From positions 1 to 6,918 of the forward strand of contig JANXRO010000271.1 of assembly GCA_025356765.1 (NCBI GenBank): a stretch of 6,918 bases of DNA. Reading direction: 5' to 3'. Shown piece after piece: positions 1 through 6,675 of this stretch. The position numbers were made by a program, and so were the translations under genes. The notes beneath the pieces were generated by a model. That model was given only the letters and a program-made list of their open reading frames with translations. It was not told the origin of the DNA and made no database searches. This DNA comes from Hyphomicrobiales bacterium. Lineage in GTDB: Bacteria > Pseudomonadota > Alphaproteobacteria > Rhizobiales > Aestuariivirgaceae. Position 1 is the stretch's first letter; each line of letters starts with the position of its first letter.

Positions 1-1320
1 CACCAAATCCCACAACAATTTCATATTCAGCGCGATAATCACAAAAGCAATCACCCACGAAACAGCTGTCAACCAGAATGGGGAAACCATTTGACCCATC
101 TTCGCTTTATTGGCCGTAAACATCACCAGCGGCACAACAGCAAAAGGCAATTGAAATGCCAAAATCACTTGGCTGAAAATGAGCAAAAATCCTGTGCCAC
201 TTGCGCCGTAAAAAATTGTCACCGCTGCGGCGGGAACAATGGCAACACCGCGCGTAATCAAGCGTCTGGCCCAAGATGGAATGCGCAAATTGAGAAAGCC
301 TTCCATCACAATTTGGCCGGCCAAGGTTGCTGTAACTGTTGAGTTCAAACCACAGCACAACAAGGCAATTGCAAATAATTTGGGCGCCAAAAGCGAACCC
401 ACCAAGGGGGCCAACATCCGATGGGCATCACCAATTTCGGCCACATCAAAATTGCCAGCTTTGTGAAACGTCGCCGCCGCCAAAATTAGAATTGAAGCAT
501 TCACCAGCAGCGCGAAACACAGCGCAAATGTCGAATCAAAAGTGGCAAACCGCAGCGCAGATTTTTTATCTGCTAAAGTGTCACCATAGTTTCGCGTCTG
601 CACAATGCCCGAATGCAAATAGAGATTATGCGGCATCACCGTGGCACCAATAATGCCCAGAGCCAAATAGAGCATGGCCTTATCATGCAAAATATCAGTT
701 GTGGGTGCAAAGCCCCGCAACACACCGCCCCAATCTGGGCTGGCCAAAGCAATTTGAAACATGAAACAAGCAAAGATGATGCCCAGCAAAGATATGACAA
801 AAGCCTCAACCCACCTGAAACCCAAACGCTGCAACAGCAAAATGACAAACACATCCAGCGCTGTGATCACCACGCCAATTTCAAGCGGAATTCCAAACAA
901 CAGATTAAGCCCAATGGCCGTGCCCACAACTTCGGCCACGTCGGTTGCGATGATGGCAATTTCTGCAAACAACCACAGCACGAATGCCAAGGGTTTTGGA
1001 AATGCATCGCGGCACGCTTGCGCCAAATCCCTGCCCGATGCGATGGCCAATCTGGCACACAGCGCTTGTAAAATGATCGCCATAATGTTGGATAAAAGTG
1101 CAACAAACAAAAGCGCATAGCCAAAGCGCGCACCACCGGCAATCGCCGTAGCCCAGTTGCCGGGATCCATATATCCCACAGACACCAGAAAGCCCGGACC
1201 TACAAATGCCAATGCGCGTTTGAAAGTTGAACCATTCTGCAAAACCGGAACAGAGCGAAACACATCCATCAAAGATGCGTCGCCGCGCGCGCTTTTCCAA
1301 TTCTTGTCTAACGAGCTCAT
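1..1320 (-). CDS. mntH: NRAMP-family Mn2+/Fe2+ transporter MntH (3' end outside window)
   Basis: Proton-coupled divalent-metal importer of the inner membrane, most likely for Mn2+. An open frame of 440 codons runs from the ATG at 1320 off the left edge with no stop. The hallmark TM1 motif DPGN is at residues 52-55 and the TM6 motif MPHN begins at M229. Together D52, N55, A226 and M229 supply the family's metal-binding residues, and the TM6 methionine is typical of Mn/Fe rather than Mg transporters. Hydrophobic segments follow through the whole frame. Family members are about 410-450 residues, so only a short C-terminal end should be missing. No clear Shine-Dalgarno precedes the start; a later Met (residue 18) would cut into the ARGDASL-type N-terminal stretch I recall from relatives, so 1320 is kept. 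It is divergent from mntR, which argues for Mn-dependent repression. Confidence 0.95.
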   Translation of the reverse strand, partial: MSSLDKNWKSARGDASLMDVFRSVPVLQNGSTFKRALAFVGPGFLVSVGYMDPGNWATAIAGGARFGYALLFVALLSNIMAIILQALCARLAIASGRDLAQACRDAFPKPLAFVLWLFAEIAIIATDVAEVVGTAIGLNLLFGIPLEIGVVITALDVFVILLLQRLGFRWVEAFVISLLGIIFACFMFQIALASPDWGGVLRGFAPTTDILHDKAMLYLALGIIGATVMPHNLYLHSGIVQTRNYGDTLADKKSALRFATFDSTFALCFALLVNASILILAAATFHKAGNFDVAEIGDAHRMLAPLVGSLLAPKLFAIALLCCGLNSTVTATLAGQIVMEGFLNLRIPSWARRLITRGVAIVPAAAVTIFYGASGTGFLLIFSQVILAFQLPFAVVPLVMFTANKAKMGQMVSPFWLTAVSWVIAFVIIALNMKLLWDLV

Positions 1321-1371
1321 TTCAAAAGTTTAGCATTGTCTAAACCTTATGCAATAGGCTAAACTCAATTT
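1321..1371. promoter_or_regulatory. Divergent mntH/mntR control region with putative MntR operator
   Basis: This 51-bp gap holds a perfect inverted repeat, GTTTAG-N6-CTAAAC, at 1328-1345. A further copy of the half-site, GCTAAAC at 1358-1364, also pairs with GTTTAGC at 1328-1334, flanked inside by ATTG (1335-1338) and CAAT (1352-1355). Possible promoters are, for mntR, TTGTCT 1336-1341 with TAAACT 1360-1365; and for mntH (minus strand), TTGCAT 1354-1349 with TAAACT 1332-1327. In this reading the half-sites overlap both -10 elements, so a bound repressor would block both genes. Both transcripts would start at or very near their ATGs, which fits the lack of good ribosome binding sites. The repeats are seen directly; MntR binding and the promoter assignment are inference from gene context. 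Confidence 0.65.
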
Positions 1372-1797
1372 ATGAAAAGAAAAATACCGTCTTCAAAGTT
1401 GCGATCGGCCGCGTTCACCCGCACACGGGCCGATCATCAAGCCGAACTGAGCCAAGACTATGTGGAATTGATCGCCGAATTGATTGATGAAAAAGGTGAA
1501 GCACGCGGAACCGATATTGCCATGCGGCTAGGTGTGGCCAATGCCACCGTGGCCAAAACCATGAAGCGCTTGTCAGACCAAGGTTTGGTGGAACAAGAAC
1601 CTTATCGCGCAATTTTCCTTACTGGCGAGGGTTGGAAAATGGCTGAAGACGGCAAGCGCAAACACCAGATTGTGGAAGGTTTTCTTCTGGCCTTGGGCGT
1701 TTCGGCAGAAACGGCCCAAGTGGATTCAGAAGGCATTGAACATCATGTTAGCGCTGAAACGCTCAAAGCCATGGCGCGATTTATGGTGCGGCGTTAG
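1372..1797 (+). CDS. mntR: Manganese-dependent transcriptional regulator MntR (DtxR family)
   Basis: Cytoplasmic Mn2+-sensing DNA-binding protein that represses Mn import when manganese is plentiful. The 141-residue protein has a winged helix-turn-helix at about residues 45-85 (recognition region around LGVANATVAKTMKRL) and a C-terminal metal-binding/dimerisation half with the family signature EGIEHHVS at 120-127. By recalled alignment with Bacillus subtilis MntR, all six metal ligands (D8, E11, H77, E99, E102, H103) have counterparts: D29, E32, H98, E120, E123 and H124. As in the E. coli protein, an N-terminal extension precedes the first helix and there is no SH3-like third domain. The ATG at 1372 lacks a strong Shine-Dalgarno, so translation may be leaderless. 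It is divergent from mntH, its expected target, and its stop overlaps the stop of rlmE on the other strand by 4 bp. Confidence 0.95.
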   Translation: MKRKIPSSKLRSAAFTRTRADHQAELSQDYVELIAELIDEKGEARGTDIAMRLGVANATVAKTMKRLSDQGLVEQEPYRAIFLTGEGWKMAEDGKRKHQIVEGFLLALGVSAETAQVDSEGIEHHVSAETLKAMARFMVRR

Positions 1798-2489
1798 CCT
1801 CTAAAACCCATCGCCAACACAAACAATTCGGCTGAATCATCACGGCTGGCCATGGGCTTCACATGGCGCACGGATGTGAAATCTTTTTTCATGGACGTGA
1901 GCAACTGCCCTTCCGTGCCACCGCGCAAAACCTTGGCTAAATAAGTTCCGCCAGGCTTTAAAATTGTGCGTGCAAAGTCATAACCCATTTCAACCAATGC
2001 GATAATGTTGATGTGATCAGTTTGCCGGTGTCCAGTGGCATGGGCCGCCATGTCTGATAAAACAACATCGGCCTTTTCTCCGCCCAAGGCATCAATCAAA
2101 ACTTGCGGCGCATCCTCATCATAAAAATCTTTTTTGAAAAATGTGACGGATGGAATGGGGTCCATACTGTGCATATCAATGGCCACAACAACGCCCTTGC
2201 CATCTTCGGCCTTTACGCGCTTTGCCGAAACTTGGGACCAACCGCCAGGGGCCGCGCCCAAATCAACCACCCTTCCGCCAACTTTCAAGAATTTATATTT
2301 ATCATCAATCTCAATCAGCTTGAATGCTGCGCGCGAGCGATAACCCTGTTTCTTGGCCTCAAAAACATAAGGATCATTCAGCTGGCGCTCAAGCCAGATT
2401 TTTTGCGCAACGGTGCGGCCCTTGCCAGTTTTAACCCGCACTTTCAGGCGCGAACCTTCGGGCTTGCTGCCCTGCCCCGGTCTGCTCAT
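1794..2489 (-). CDS. rlmE: 23S rRNA 2'-O-ribose methyltransferase RlmE (FtsJ/RrmJ)
   Basis: SAM-dependent methyltransferase that modifies the ribose of the 23S rRNA A-loop uridine (U2552 in E. coli) late in 50S assembly. The 231-residue protein has a basic N-terminus, then SRAAFKL (52-58), the SAM-binding loop VDLGAAPGGWSQ (75-86), the acidic motif IDMHSMDPI (104-112) and LSDMA (144-148). The family catalytic tetrad K-D-K-E is complete: K57, D146, K186 and E221, the last in the conserved KPMASRDDSAE segment. Length is slightly above E. coli RlmE (209) because of the longer N-terminus. It starts 13 bp after the Ppx/GppA gene stops, so the two are very probably co-transcribed. No strong Shine-Dalgarno stands at a good distance, so translational coupling is likely. 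Its 3' end overlaps mntR tail to tail, leaving no room for a separate terminator. Confidence 0.96.
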   Translation of the reverse strand: MSRPGQGSKPEGSRLKVRVKTGKGRTVAQKIWLERQLNDPYVFEAKKQGYRSRAAFKLIEIDDKYKFLKVGGRVVDLGAAPGGWSQVSAKRVKAEDGKGVVVAIDMHSMDPIPSVTFFKKDFYDEDAPQVLIDALGGEKADVVLSDMAAHATGHRQTDHINIIALVEMGYDFARTILKPGGTYLAKVLRGGTEGQLLTSMKKDFTSVRHVKPMASRDDSAELFVLAMGFRG

Positions 2490-2502
2490 GGCCTCATGCT
2501 TT

Positions 2503-3621
2503 TCATTGATTGCCCCAAACGCCGTCGGCCTGCATCATTTGAATTAAAATCCCTTCGCGCAAACCCCTGTCTGCCACACGAATGCGCGGGCTTGGGAATG
2601 CCAGTCTAATTTCTTCTAGAATTGCACAGCCTGCCAAAACCAGATCAGCGCGCTCTTTTCCAATACACCCATTTTGCACACGCTCATCATAATTCATGCG
2701 CAAAAGCCTTTGCGTCACTGCCCCAGCGCCCTCGTTTGTAAGCCAGCTTCCGTCAACTTTTGAACGGTCATAAAACCGCAGGCCAAGATGCACCCCGGCA
2801 ATTGTTGTGACAGTGCCAGATGTGCCCAACAAATGGTCAGGCGTAGGTGAAGGCCCAGCAAAGCTTGAAACCTCGCTTACAAATGGAGCCAGCAATCGGC
2901 GCACTTCGGCACACATGGCGGCAAATGTTTCAGGCGTTACATCACGCCCGCCGTTGAAGCGTTCAGAAAGTGTTACAACACCCACCGCCAGCGAAACCCA
3001 AGCCTTCATCTGATAGCCAGAAGCGCAAGACTGCATCCACATCACTTCGGTGGAACCCCCACCAATATCAAAAATAACGGCCGATTGCGCGTCAACTTCA
3101 ATCAAGGGTGAAGCGCCAGAAGCAGCCAAGCTTGCTTCGGTTTTACGATCAATAATTTCAAGCTCAAGGCCCACATCTTCGGCCACGCGGGCAATAAATT
3201 CGGGCCCGTTGCTGGCCAAACGACACGCTTCAGTGGCAATTAAACGCCGTGGCCCAACACCATGCCATTTTAATTTGTTGGAACACACGCGAAGCGCTTC
3301 CACAGTGCGTTCCATGGCCTGTTCCAGAAGCGCGCCTGAATGGCCAAGCCCTTCGCCAAGCCTTACAATGCGCGAAAATGCATCCACCACAGCAAGCCCA
3401 TTGCGCGTGGGCCTCGCAATTAATAGCCGACAATTATTTGTGCCTAAATCCAGCGCACCATAAGAACCAGGCAAACCCACCCCAGATTTTTCTCGGGGAC
3501 GATCTGCCGATCCTCTGTCAGCGCGCCGCTTGCGAGGGGGGCCTCGCTTTGCAGAGCCGTTCACTTCAAAACTTTCCGAATGATGGGGCAAAAATACCGC
3601 CAAACTCATTCCCAAAAACAT
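2503..3621 (-). CDS. ppx: Ppx/GppA-family phosphatase (exopolyphosphatase / pppGpp phosphohydrolase)
   Basis: ASKHA-fold phosphatase expected to remove terminal phosphate from inorganic polyphosphate and/or pppGpp; sequence alone does not decide which. Counting from the ATG at 3621 (372 aa), the first phosphate-binding loop is GALDLGTNNCR at about 55-65, followed by IATEACRLA near 128-136, the second phosphate loop FDIGGGST near 184-191, GTSGTVTTIAG near 266-276 and ADRGLREG near 350-357. This covers the two-lobe N-terminal catalytic part. The C-terminal HD-like domain of the roughly 500-residue E. coli Ppx is absent, as in short family members. Residues 1-52 form an unusual basic, low-complexity extension. 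An AAGGTGG Shine-Dalgarno (3638-3632) lies 10 bp before ATG 3621; a GTG at 3624 directly precedes it and an ATG at 3609 is a weaker alternative. rlmE follows 13 bp downstream. Confidence 0.9.
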   Translation of the reverse strand: MFLGMSLAVFLPHHSESFEVNGSAKRGPPRKRRADRGSADRPREKSGVGLPGSYGALDLGTNNCRLLIARPTRNGLAVVDAFSRIVRLGEGLGHSGALLEQAMERTVEALRVCSNKLKWHGVGPRRLIATEACRLASNGPEFIARVAEDVGLELEIIDRKTEASLAASGASPLIEVDAQSAVIFDIGGGSTEVMWMQSCASGYQMKAWVSLAVGVVTLSERFNGGRDVTPETFAAMCAEVRRLLAPFVSEVSSFAGPSPTPDHLLGTSGTVTTIAGVHLGLRFYDRSKVDGSWLTNEGAGAVTQRLLRMNYDERVQNGCIGKERADLVLAGCAILEEIRLAFPSPRIRVADRGLREGILIQMMQADGVWGNQ

Positions 3622-3623
3622 CA

Positions 3624-3642
3624 CGTTAATGCCACCTTAACG
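3624..3642. promoter_or_regulatory. CtrA-like binding site TTAA-N7-TTAAC
   Basis: TTAA at 3626-3629 and TTAAC at 3637-3641 are separated by exactly 7 bp, matching the consensus of the alphaproteobacterial response regulator CtrA. The same bases form a symmetric CGTTAA-N7-TTAACG palindrome. The site covers the Shine-Dalgarno of the Ppx/GppA gene and lies about 110 bp upstream of the kinase start, so it could act on either gene. A second TTAA pair (3682-3685 and 3695-3698) lies nearby but with a 9-bp spacer. The match is seen; binding is inferred, and the organism has not been shown to encode CtrA. Confidence 0.45.
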
Positions 3643-3718
3643 CGATACTTAGCGCAGGTAAACATTTTCGTTCACCCAAGTTTAACGGGCGATGTTAACT
3701 CAGAATTGAGGTTCTGCT

Positions 3719-3739
3719 CCCTAAACCTTAATTTTAGGG
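3719..3739. repeat. Perfect 7-bp inverted repeat CCCTAAA-N7-TTTAGGG before the kinase gene
   Basis: CCCTAAA at 3719-3725 and TTTAGGG at 3733-3739 are exact inverted copies around a 7-nt spacer, ending 11 bp before the kinase ATG at 3751. It could be an operator for a dimeric regulator, or an mRNA hairpin just upstream of the GGGGTGA ribosome binding site (3743-3749) that would influence its use. It is not followed by a T-run in either direction that would make it a convincing terminator. Function is unknown. Confidence 0.5.
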
Positions 3740-3750
3740 CACGGGGTGAA

Positions 3751-4641
3751 ATGCGCACATACGGCAAATCATGGTTCCGCGAGGGGTCGTTGATTTCAGA
3801 GTTTGGTGAAAATTTCGGCCAAGGCGTGGGCATGCAAAAGCAAGCCATGGCGCTCGATGCCGCACGTGTCGACGCCGAATTGGCGTCTAAAGCCAAATCA
3901 GAATTCATCGCCAACATGAGCCATGAGTTGCGCACGCCGTTGAATGCCATCATTGGCTTTTCCGATATGCTTGCCCACCGCACTGTTCAAAACCCCGATA
4001 AAGTTGTTCAGTATGCAGAATATATCCAACAGGCAGCCGAACACTTGCTGGCTCTGATCAACGGCATTCTGGATGTTTCAAAAATTCAGGCCGGGCAATT
4101 GGGTGTGGATATTGAACCTGTAGACTTGGCCACAGTGTTGCAGCCCTGCCTGTTGATTACAGATGCCAAAGCCAAAGAAAAAAACATTGCCATTGAATAT
4201 CATATTGATCCCAAGTTGCCATTGCTTGCCGCAGACCCCCTGCGCATGAAGCAGATTATGATCAACCTGCTTAGCAATGCCGTAAAATTCACGCCAGATT
4301 GGGGCCGCGTGCGCGTTGAGGCCATCGTCAAAGAACCCCGATTTGTTACCATCAGCGTCACAGACACTGGCCCCGGCATGAGTGCTGAAGAAATTGCCAT
4401 TGCGCTGCGCCCCTTTGGCCAGGTGGAAGCCGGGTTTAACAAACGCCATGAAGGAACGGGCCTTGGTCTGCCAATTGCCAGCGCATTGGCGCAACTTCAC
4501 AAAGGCGATTTGAAGGTTACATCATCAAAGGGAACAGGCACCTGTGTCACCGTGCTTATCCCTCTTGCCGCGCAAGAAAATCAAACTTTTACAACACGCA
4601 TAAATACAGATCAGTTGGAAAACCGCAATGTCATTGGCTAG
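3751..4641 (+). CDS. Soluble sensor histidine kinase (HisKA–HATPase_c), no recognisable input domain
   Basis: Two-component kinase of 296 residues, expected to autophosphorylate on a histidine and pass phosphate to an unidentified response regulator. Order: a short N-terminus with a probable coiled-coil linker (about 28-50); HisKA with the H-box SHELRTPLN, phospho-acceptor H58; then HATPase_c with the N-box INLLSNAVKF (N176), G1 box DTGPGM (D205), F-box RPFGQ and G2 box GTGLGLPIA (235-243); and a 24-residue tail. The catalytic motifs are intact. No transmembrane segment, PAS/GAF or receiver domain is visible, so sensing probably occurs through a partner. The H-box resembles DivJ/PleC-type alphaproteobacterial kinases, but this does not assign a pathway. 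ATG 3751 is chosen because GGGGTGA directly precedes it; the frame stays open upstream to 3580, but that part lies within the intergenic region and the opposite gene. The stop overlaps the next gene by 14 bp. Confidence 0.9.
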   Translation: MRTYGKSWFREGSLISEFGENFGQGVGMQKQAMALDAARVDAELASKAKSEFIANMSHELRTPLNAIIGFSDMLAHRTVQNPDKVVQYAEYIQQAAEHLLALINGILDVSKIQAGQLGVDIEPVDLATVLQPCLLITDAKAKEKNIAIEYHIDPKLPLLAADPLRMKQIMINLLSNAVKFTPDWGRVRVEAIVKEPRFVTISVTDTGPGMSAEEIAIALRPFGQVEAGFNKRHEGTGLGLPIASALAQLHKGDLKVTSSKGTGTCVTVLIPLAAQENQTFTTRINTDQLENRNVIG

Positions 4642-6622
4642 CCAAATCGCTTACGTAAACGAAGTCGAAGCACCCAAAGTTCAACCTATCACGAGCGAAC
4701 GCATGGGCCGCATTGTTGCTGTTACAGGCGGGCAAGCCGTGGTGTTGCTCGATTCACATGACAATATATTTGACCCCAACAAGCGCGGCGCTGAAATTGG
4801 CACGCTGCTTAAGGTGGAAACCGCAACCACTGTCACTTTGGCGTTGATCTCTGCGTTAAGTTCACCCATGCCCACCCACAATGTCAGCGAAAAAGAACTG
4901 CGCATTGTGGAAGTGGAATTTATTGGCGAACTTCCGCGCCACGAGGATGGAACGATGGGCAACTTCCGCCGCGGCGTTTCAAACTATCCTTCTTTGGGCG
5001 ACACTGTGTTTCGCGCCGATCGCCATGAATTGGCGCTGGCCTATGCCTGTGATGCAGATAGTGCTGTTCGCGTTGGCTATATTCAACAAGACCCCACAAT
5101 TCCTGCAATGGTGAAAGTTGATGAAATGTTGGGCAAGCATTTTGCAATTTTGGGAACCACAGGCACGGGCAAATCTTGCACCGTTGCGCTTATTTTACGC
5201 CGCATTCTGGAAAAAAATCCACAGGCCCATATATTGTTGCTGGATGTGCACCGTGAATATGCTCAATCATTTCGTGGCATGTCAGAAGTGATAACGCCAG
5301 ACAATATGGCGCTTCCATTCTGGCTTTTAAATTTTGACGAAGCGGTTGAAATTCTGGTGGGCCAACATGCTCACCGAGAAACTGATGTTGAAGTTCTGCG
5401 TGAAATCATACCCATCGCCAAAGCCCGCTATATGGGCAACCAGCGCCGCGATAAAACCACAGGTGCATTGCGCCCGCGTGACACGTTGGTGGATGCAAAC
5501 ATCGGTGTTGATACTCCAATTCCTTATCGCACGTCTGATATTATCGGCGTTCTTGAAGACTATATCGGCAAGCTTGAAATGCGTGGCGAACTCGCACCTT
5601 ATAAGCGCCTGAAGGCCCGCCTTGAAGCTGTCAGCCGTGATCCGCGCTATGCCTTCATGTTTGGTTCTCTCACGGTGCAAGACAACATGGCCCAAGTTCT
5701 GGCCAGGCTTTTCCGCATTCCCGTTAACGGCAAACCGATTGCCATTTTGGAATTGGGTGGCTTGCCTTCTGAAATCATCAACGTTGTGGTTTCTGTTCTC
5801 GCTCGATTGGCGTTTGATTTTGGTGTGTGGAGTGCGGGCAAAGTGCCCATCACCTTCGTGTGCGAAGAGGCACATCGTTATGTTCCCAACGACAAAGCCA
5901 GCGGCTTTGAACCAACCAAGCGCGCCATTTCCCGCATCGCTAAAGAAGGCCGTAAATACGGCGTTTCATTGTGCATTGTAAGCCAGCGCCCGGCTGAACT
6001 TGACCCCACCATTCTTTCTCAATGCAACACCATTTTTTCAATGCGCCTGACCAACGAACGCGACCAAGATATTTTAAAAGCAGGCATTTCTGATGCCGCC
6101 GCCAGCTTGTTGGGCTTCATGCCCACCATGGGTGCCGGTGAAGCCATAACCTTTGGTGAAGGTGTTGCCCTCCCCACGCGCATTAAATTTGATTTGTTGC
6201 CCGCTGGCGAATTGCCGCGTTCCAACACAGCATCGTTCACCAAAAATTGGGCGAAGGATTTGCCAGATGATAGCTTCCTGCTTGAAGTCGTCAGCCGCTG
6301 GCGCGCCCAAACCTATAATCCAGACAGCGCCAATTATTCGATTGATCAACCAGCAGATGTAACACCTGCGACAGAGGCCCCCACACTGGTGCCACACCCC
6401 GTGGCCGTGCCTGCGCCGCAACAGTTTGCATCTCAACCGCCATTTGCCGCGCATGGCGAACCCGCAACAAGGCCATCTTTGCGTAAAGAAGGTTATATGA
6501 ACACGCTGCAAAACAGCTTTGGCCAAAAACCCATTGCGGCGGCAGCGGCAGCCCCACCAGCACCAGCGCCCGAAAGCAATCAACCAAGCCTAGCAAGCCT
6601 GATCAAACAATTCCGCACCTAA
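4628..6622 (+). CDS. HerA-like (DUF87) FtsK/HerA-superfamily ATPase
   Basis: Predicted hexameric ring ATPase of 664 residues, of the HerA DNA-translocase/helicase type; the bacterial member's role is not established. An N-terminal HAS-barrel-like beta region (about 25-100, MGRIVAVTGGQAVVLLD) precedes the RecA-like core. Walker A is GTTGTGKS at 176-183, followed by LLLDVHREY (203-211). A helical insertion spans about 235-345, Walker B is ITFVCEEAHRY (408-418), and a sensor segment is IVSQRPAELDP (450-460). Conserved arginines in RIAKEGRKYG (436-445) may include the arginine finger. From about 570 the chain becomes Pro/Ala-rich and probably disordered, ending in a short amphipathic-looking segment SLASLIKQF. 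Its ATG lies inside the kinase gene's last codons, so coupling to the kinase is likely; only a weak GGAA precedes it. No NurA nuclease, SIR2 or other usual HerA partner is present in this window. Confidence 0.9.
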   Translation: MSLASQIAYVNEVEAPKVQPITSERMGRIVAVTGGQAVVLLDSHDNIFDPNKRGAEIGTLLKVETATTVTLALISALSSPMPTHNVSEKELRIVEVEFIGELPRHEDGTMGNFRRGVSNYPSLGDTVFRADRHELALAYACDADSAVRVGYIQQDPTIPAMVKVDEMLGKHFAILGTTGTGKSCTVALILRRILEKNPQAHILLLDVHREYAQSFRGMSEVITPDNMALPFWLLNFDEAVEILVGQHAHRETDVEVLREIIPIAKARYMGNQRRDKTTGALRPRDTLVDANIGVDTPIPYRTSDIIGVLEDYIGKLEMRGELAPYKRLKARLEAVSRDPRYAFMFGSLTVQDNMAQVLARLFRIPVNGKPIAILELGGLPSEIINVVVSVLARLAFDFGVWSAGKVPITFVCEEAHRYVPNDKASGFEPTKRAISRIAKEGRKYGVSLCIVSQRPAELDPTILSQCNTIFSMRLTNERDQDILKAGISDAAASLLGFMPTMGAGEAITFGEGVALPTRIKFDLLPAGELPRSNTASFTKNWAKDLPDDSFLLEVVSRWRAQTYNPDSANYSIDQPADVTPATEAPTLVPHPVAVPAPQQFASQPPFAAHGEPATRPSLRKEGYMNTLQNSFGQKPIAAAAAAPPAPAPESNQPSLASLIKQFRT

Positions 6623-6630
6623 CTTCGAAC

Positions 6631-6660
6631 TTGCGTGCTTCTGGGTTGAAGCCTATTTGA
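6631..6660 (+). promoter_or_regulatory. Possible promoter of the tRNA-Gln gene
   Basis: TTGCGT (6631-6636) and TATTTG (6655-6660) are 18 bp apart and would place transcription start a few bases before the mature tRNA 5' end at 6676. The -10 match is poor. No obvious terminator lies between the HerA-like gene and the tRNA, so read-through from the upstream gene is an alternative. Confidence 0.25.
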
Positions 6661-6675
6661 CTTCCAGCATTCCCT

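Noticed and set aside
613..1120. Long plus-strand open frames opposite mntH
   Set aside because: Their translations are low-complexity Gln/His/Asn/Lys-rich products of the antisense of a hydrophobic membrane-protein gene; the minus frame carries unmistakable NRAMP motifs.
3045..3075. Possible frameshift or truncation of the Ppx/GppA gene because its C-terminal domain is missing
   Set aside because: The frame is intact from start to stop, all conserved loops up to the GLREG motif are present, and rlmE follows at normal operon spacing; short family members are common.
3580..3750. In-frame upstream extension of the kinase reading frame (57 extra residues)
   Set aside because: It overlaps the start of the opposite phosphatase gene and the regulatory palindromes, contains no domain, and a good Shine-Dalgarno sits directly before ATG 3751.
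5327..5875. A 182-codon minus-strand frame inside the HerA-like gene
   Set aside because: It is antisense to the conserved ATPase core between Walker A and Walker B, shows no domain and has no ribosome binding context.
4628..6622. A HerA-based anti-phage defence system
   Set aside because: Known systems pair HerA with a nuclease or SIR2-type effector; the neighbours here are a histidine kinase and a tRNA, and the setting is a core-genome one.
6623..6675. Terminator after the HerA-like gene
   Set aside because: Only short imperfect pairings (for example CTTC/GAAG) with no T-run are visible.
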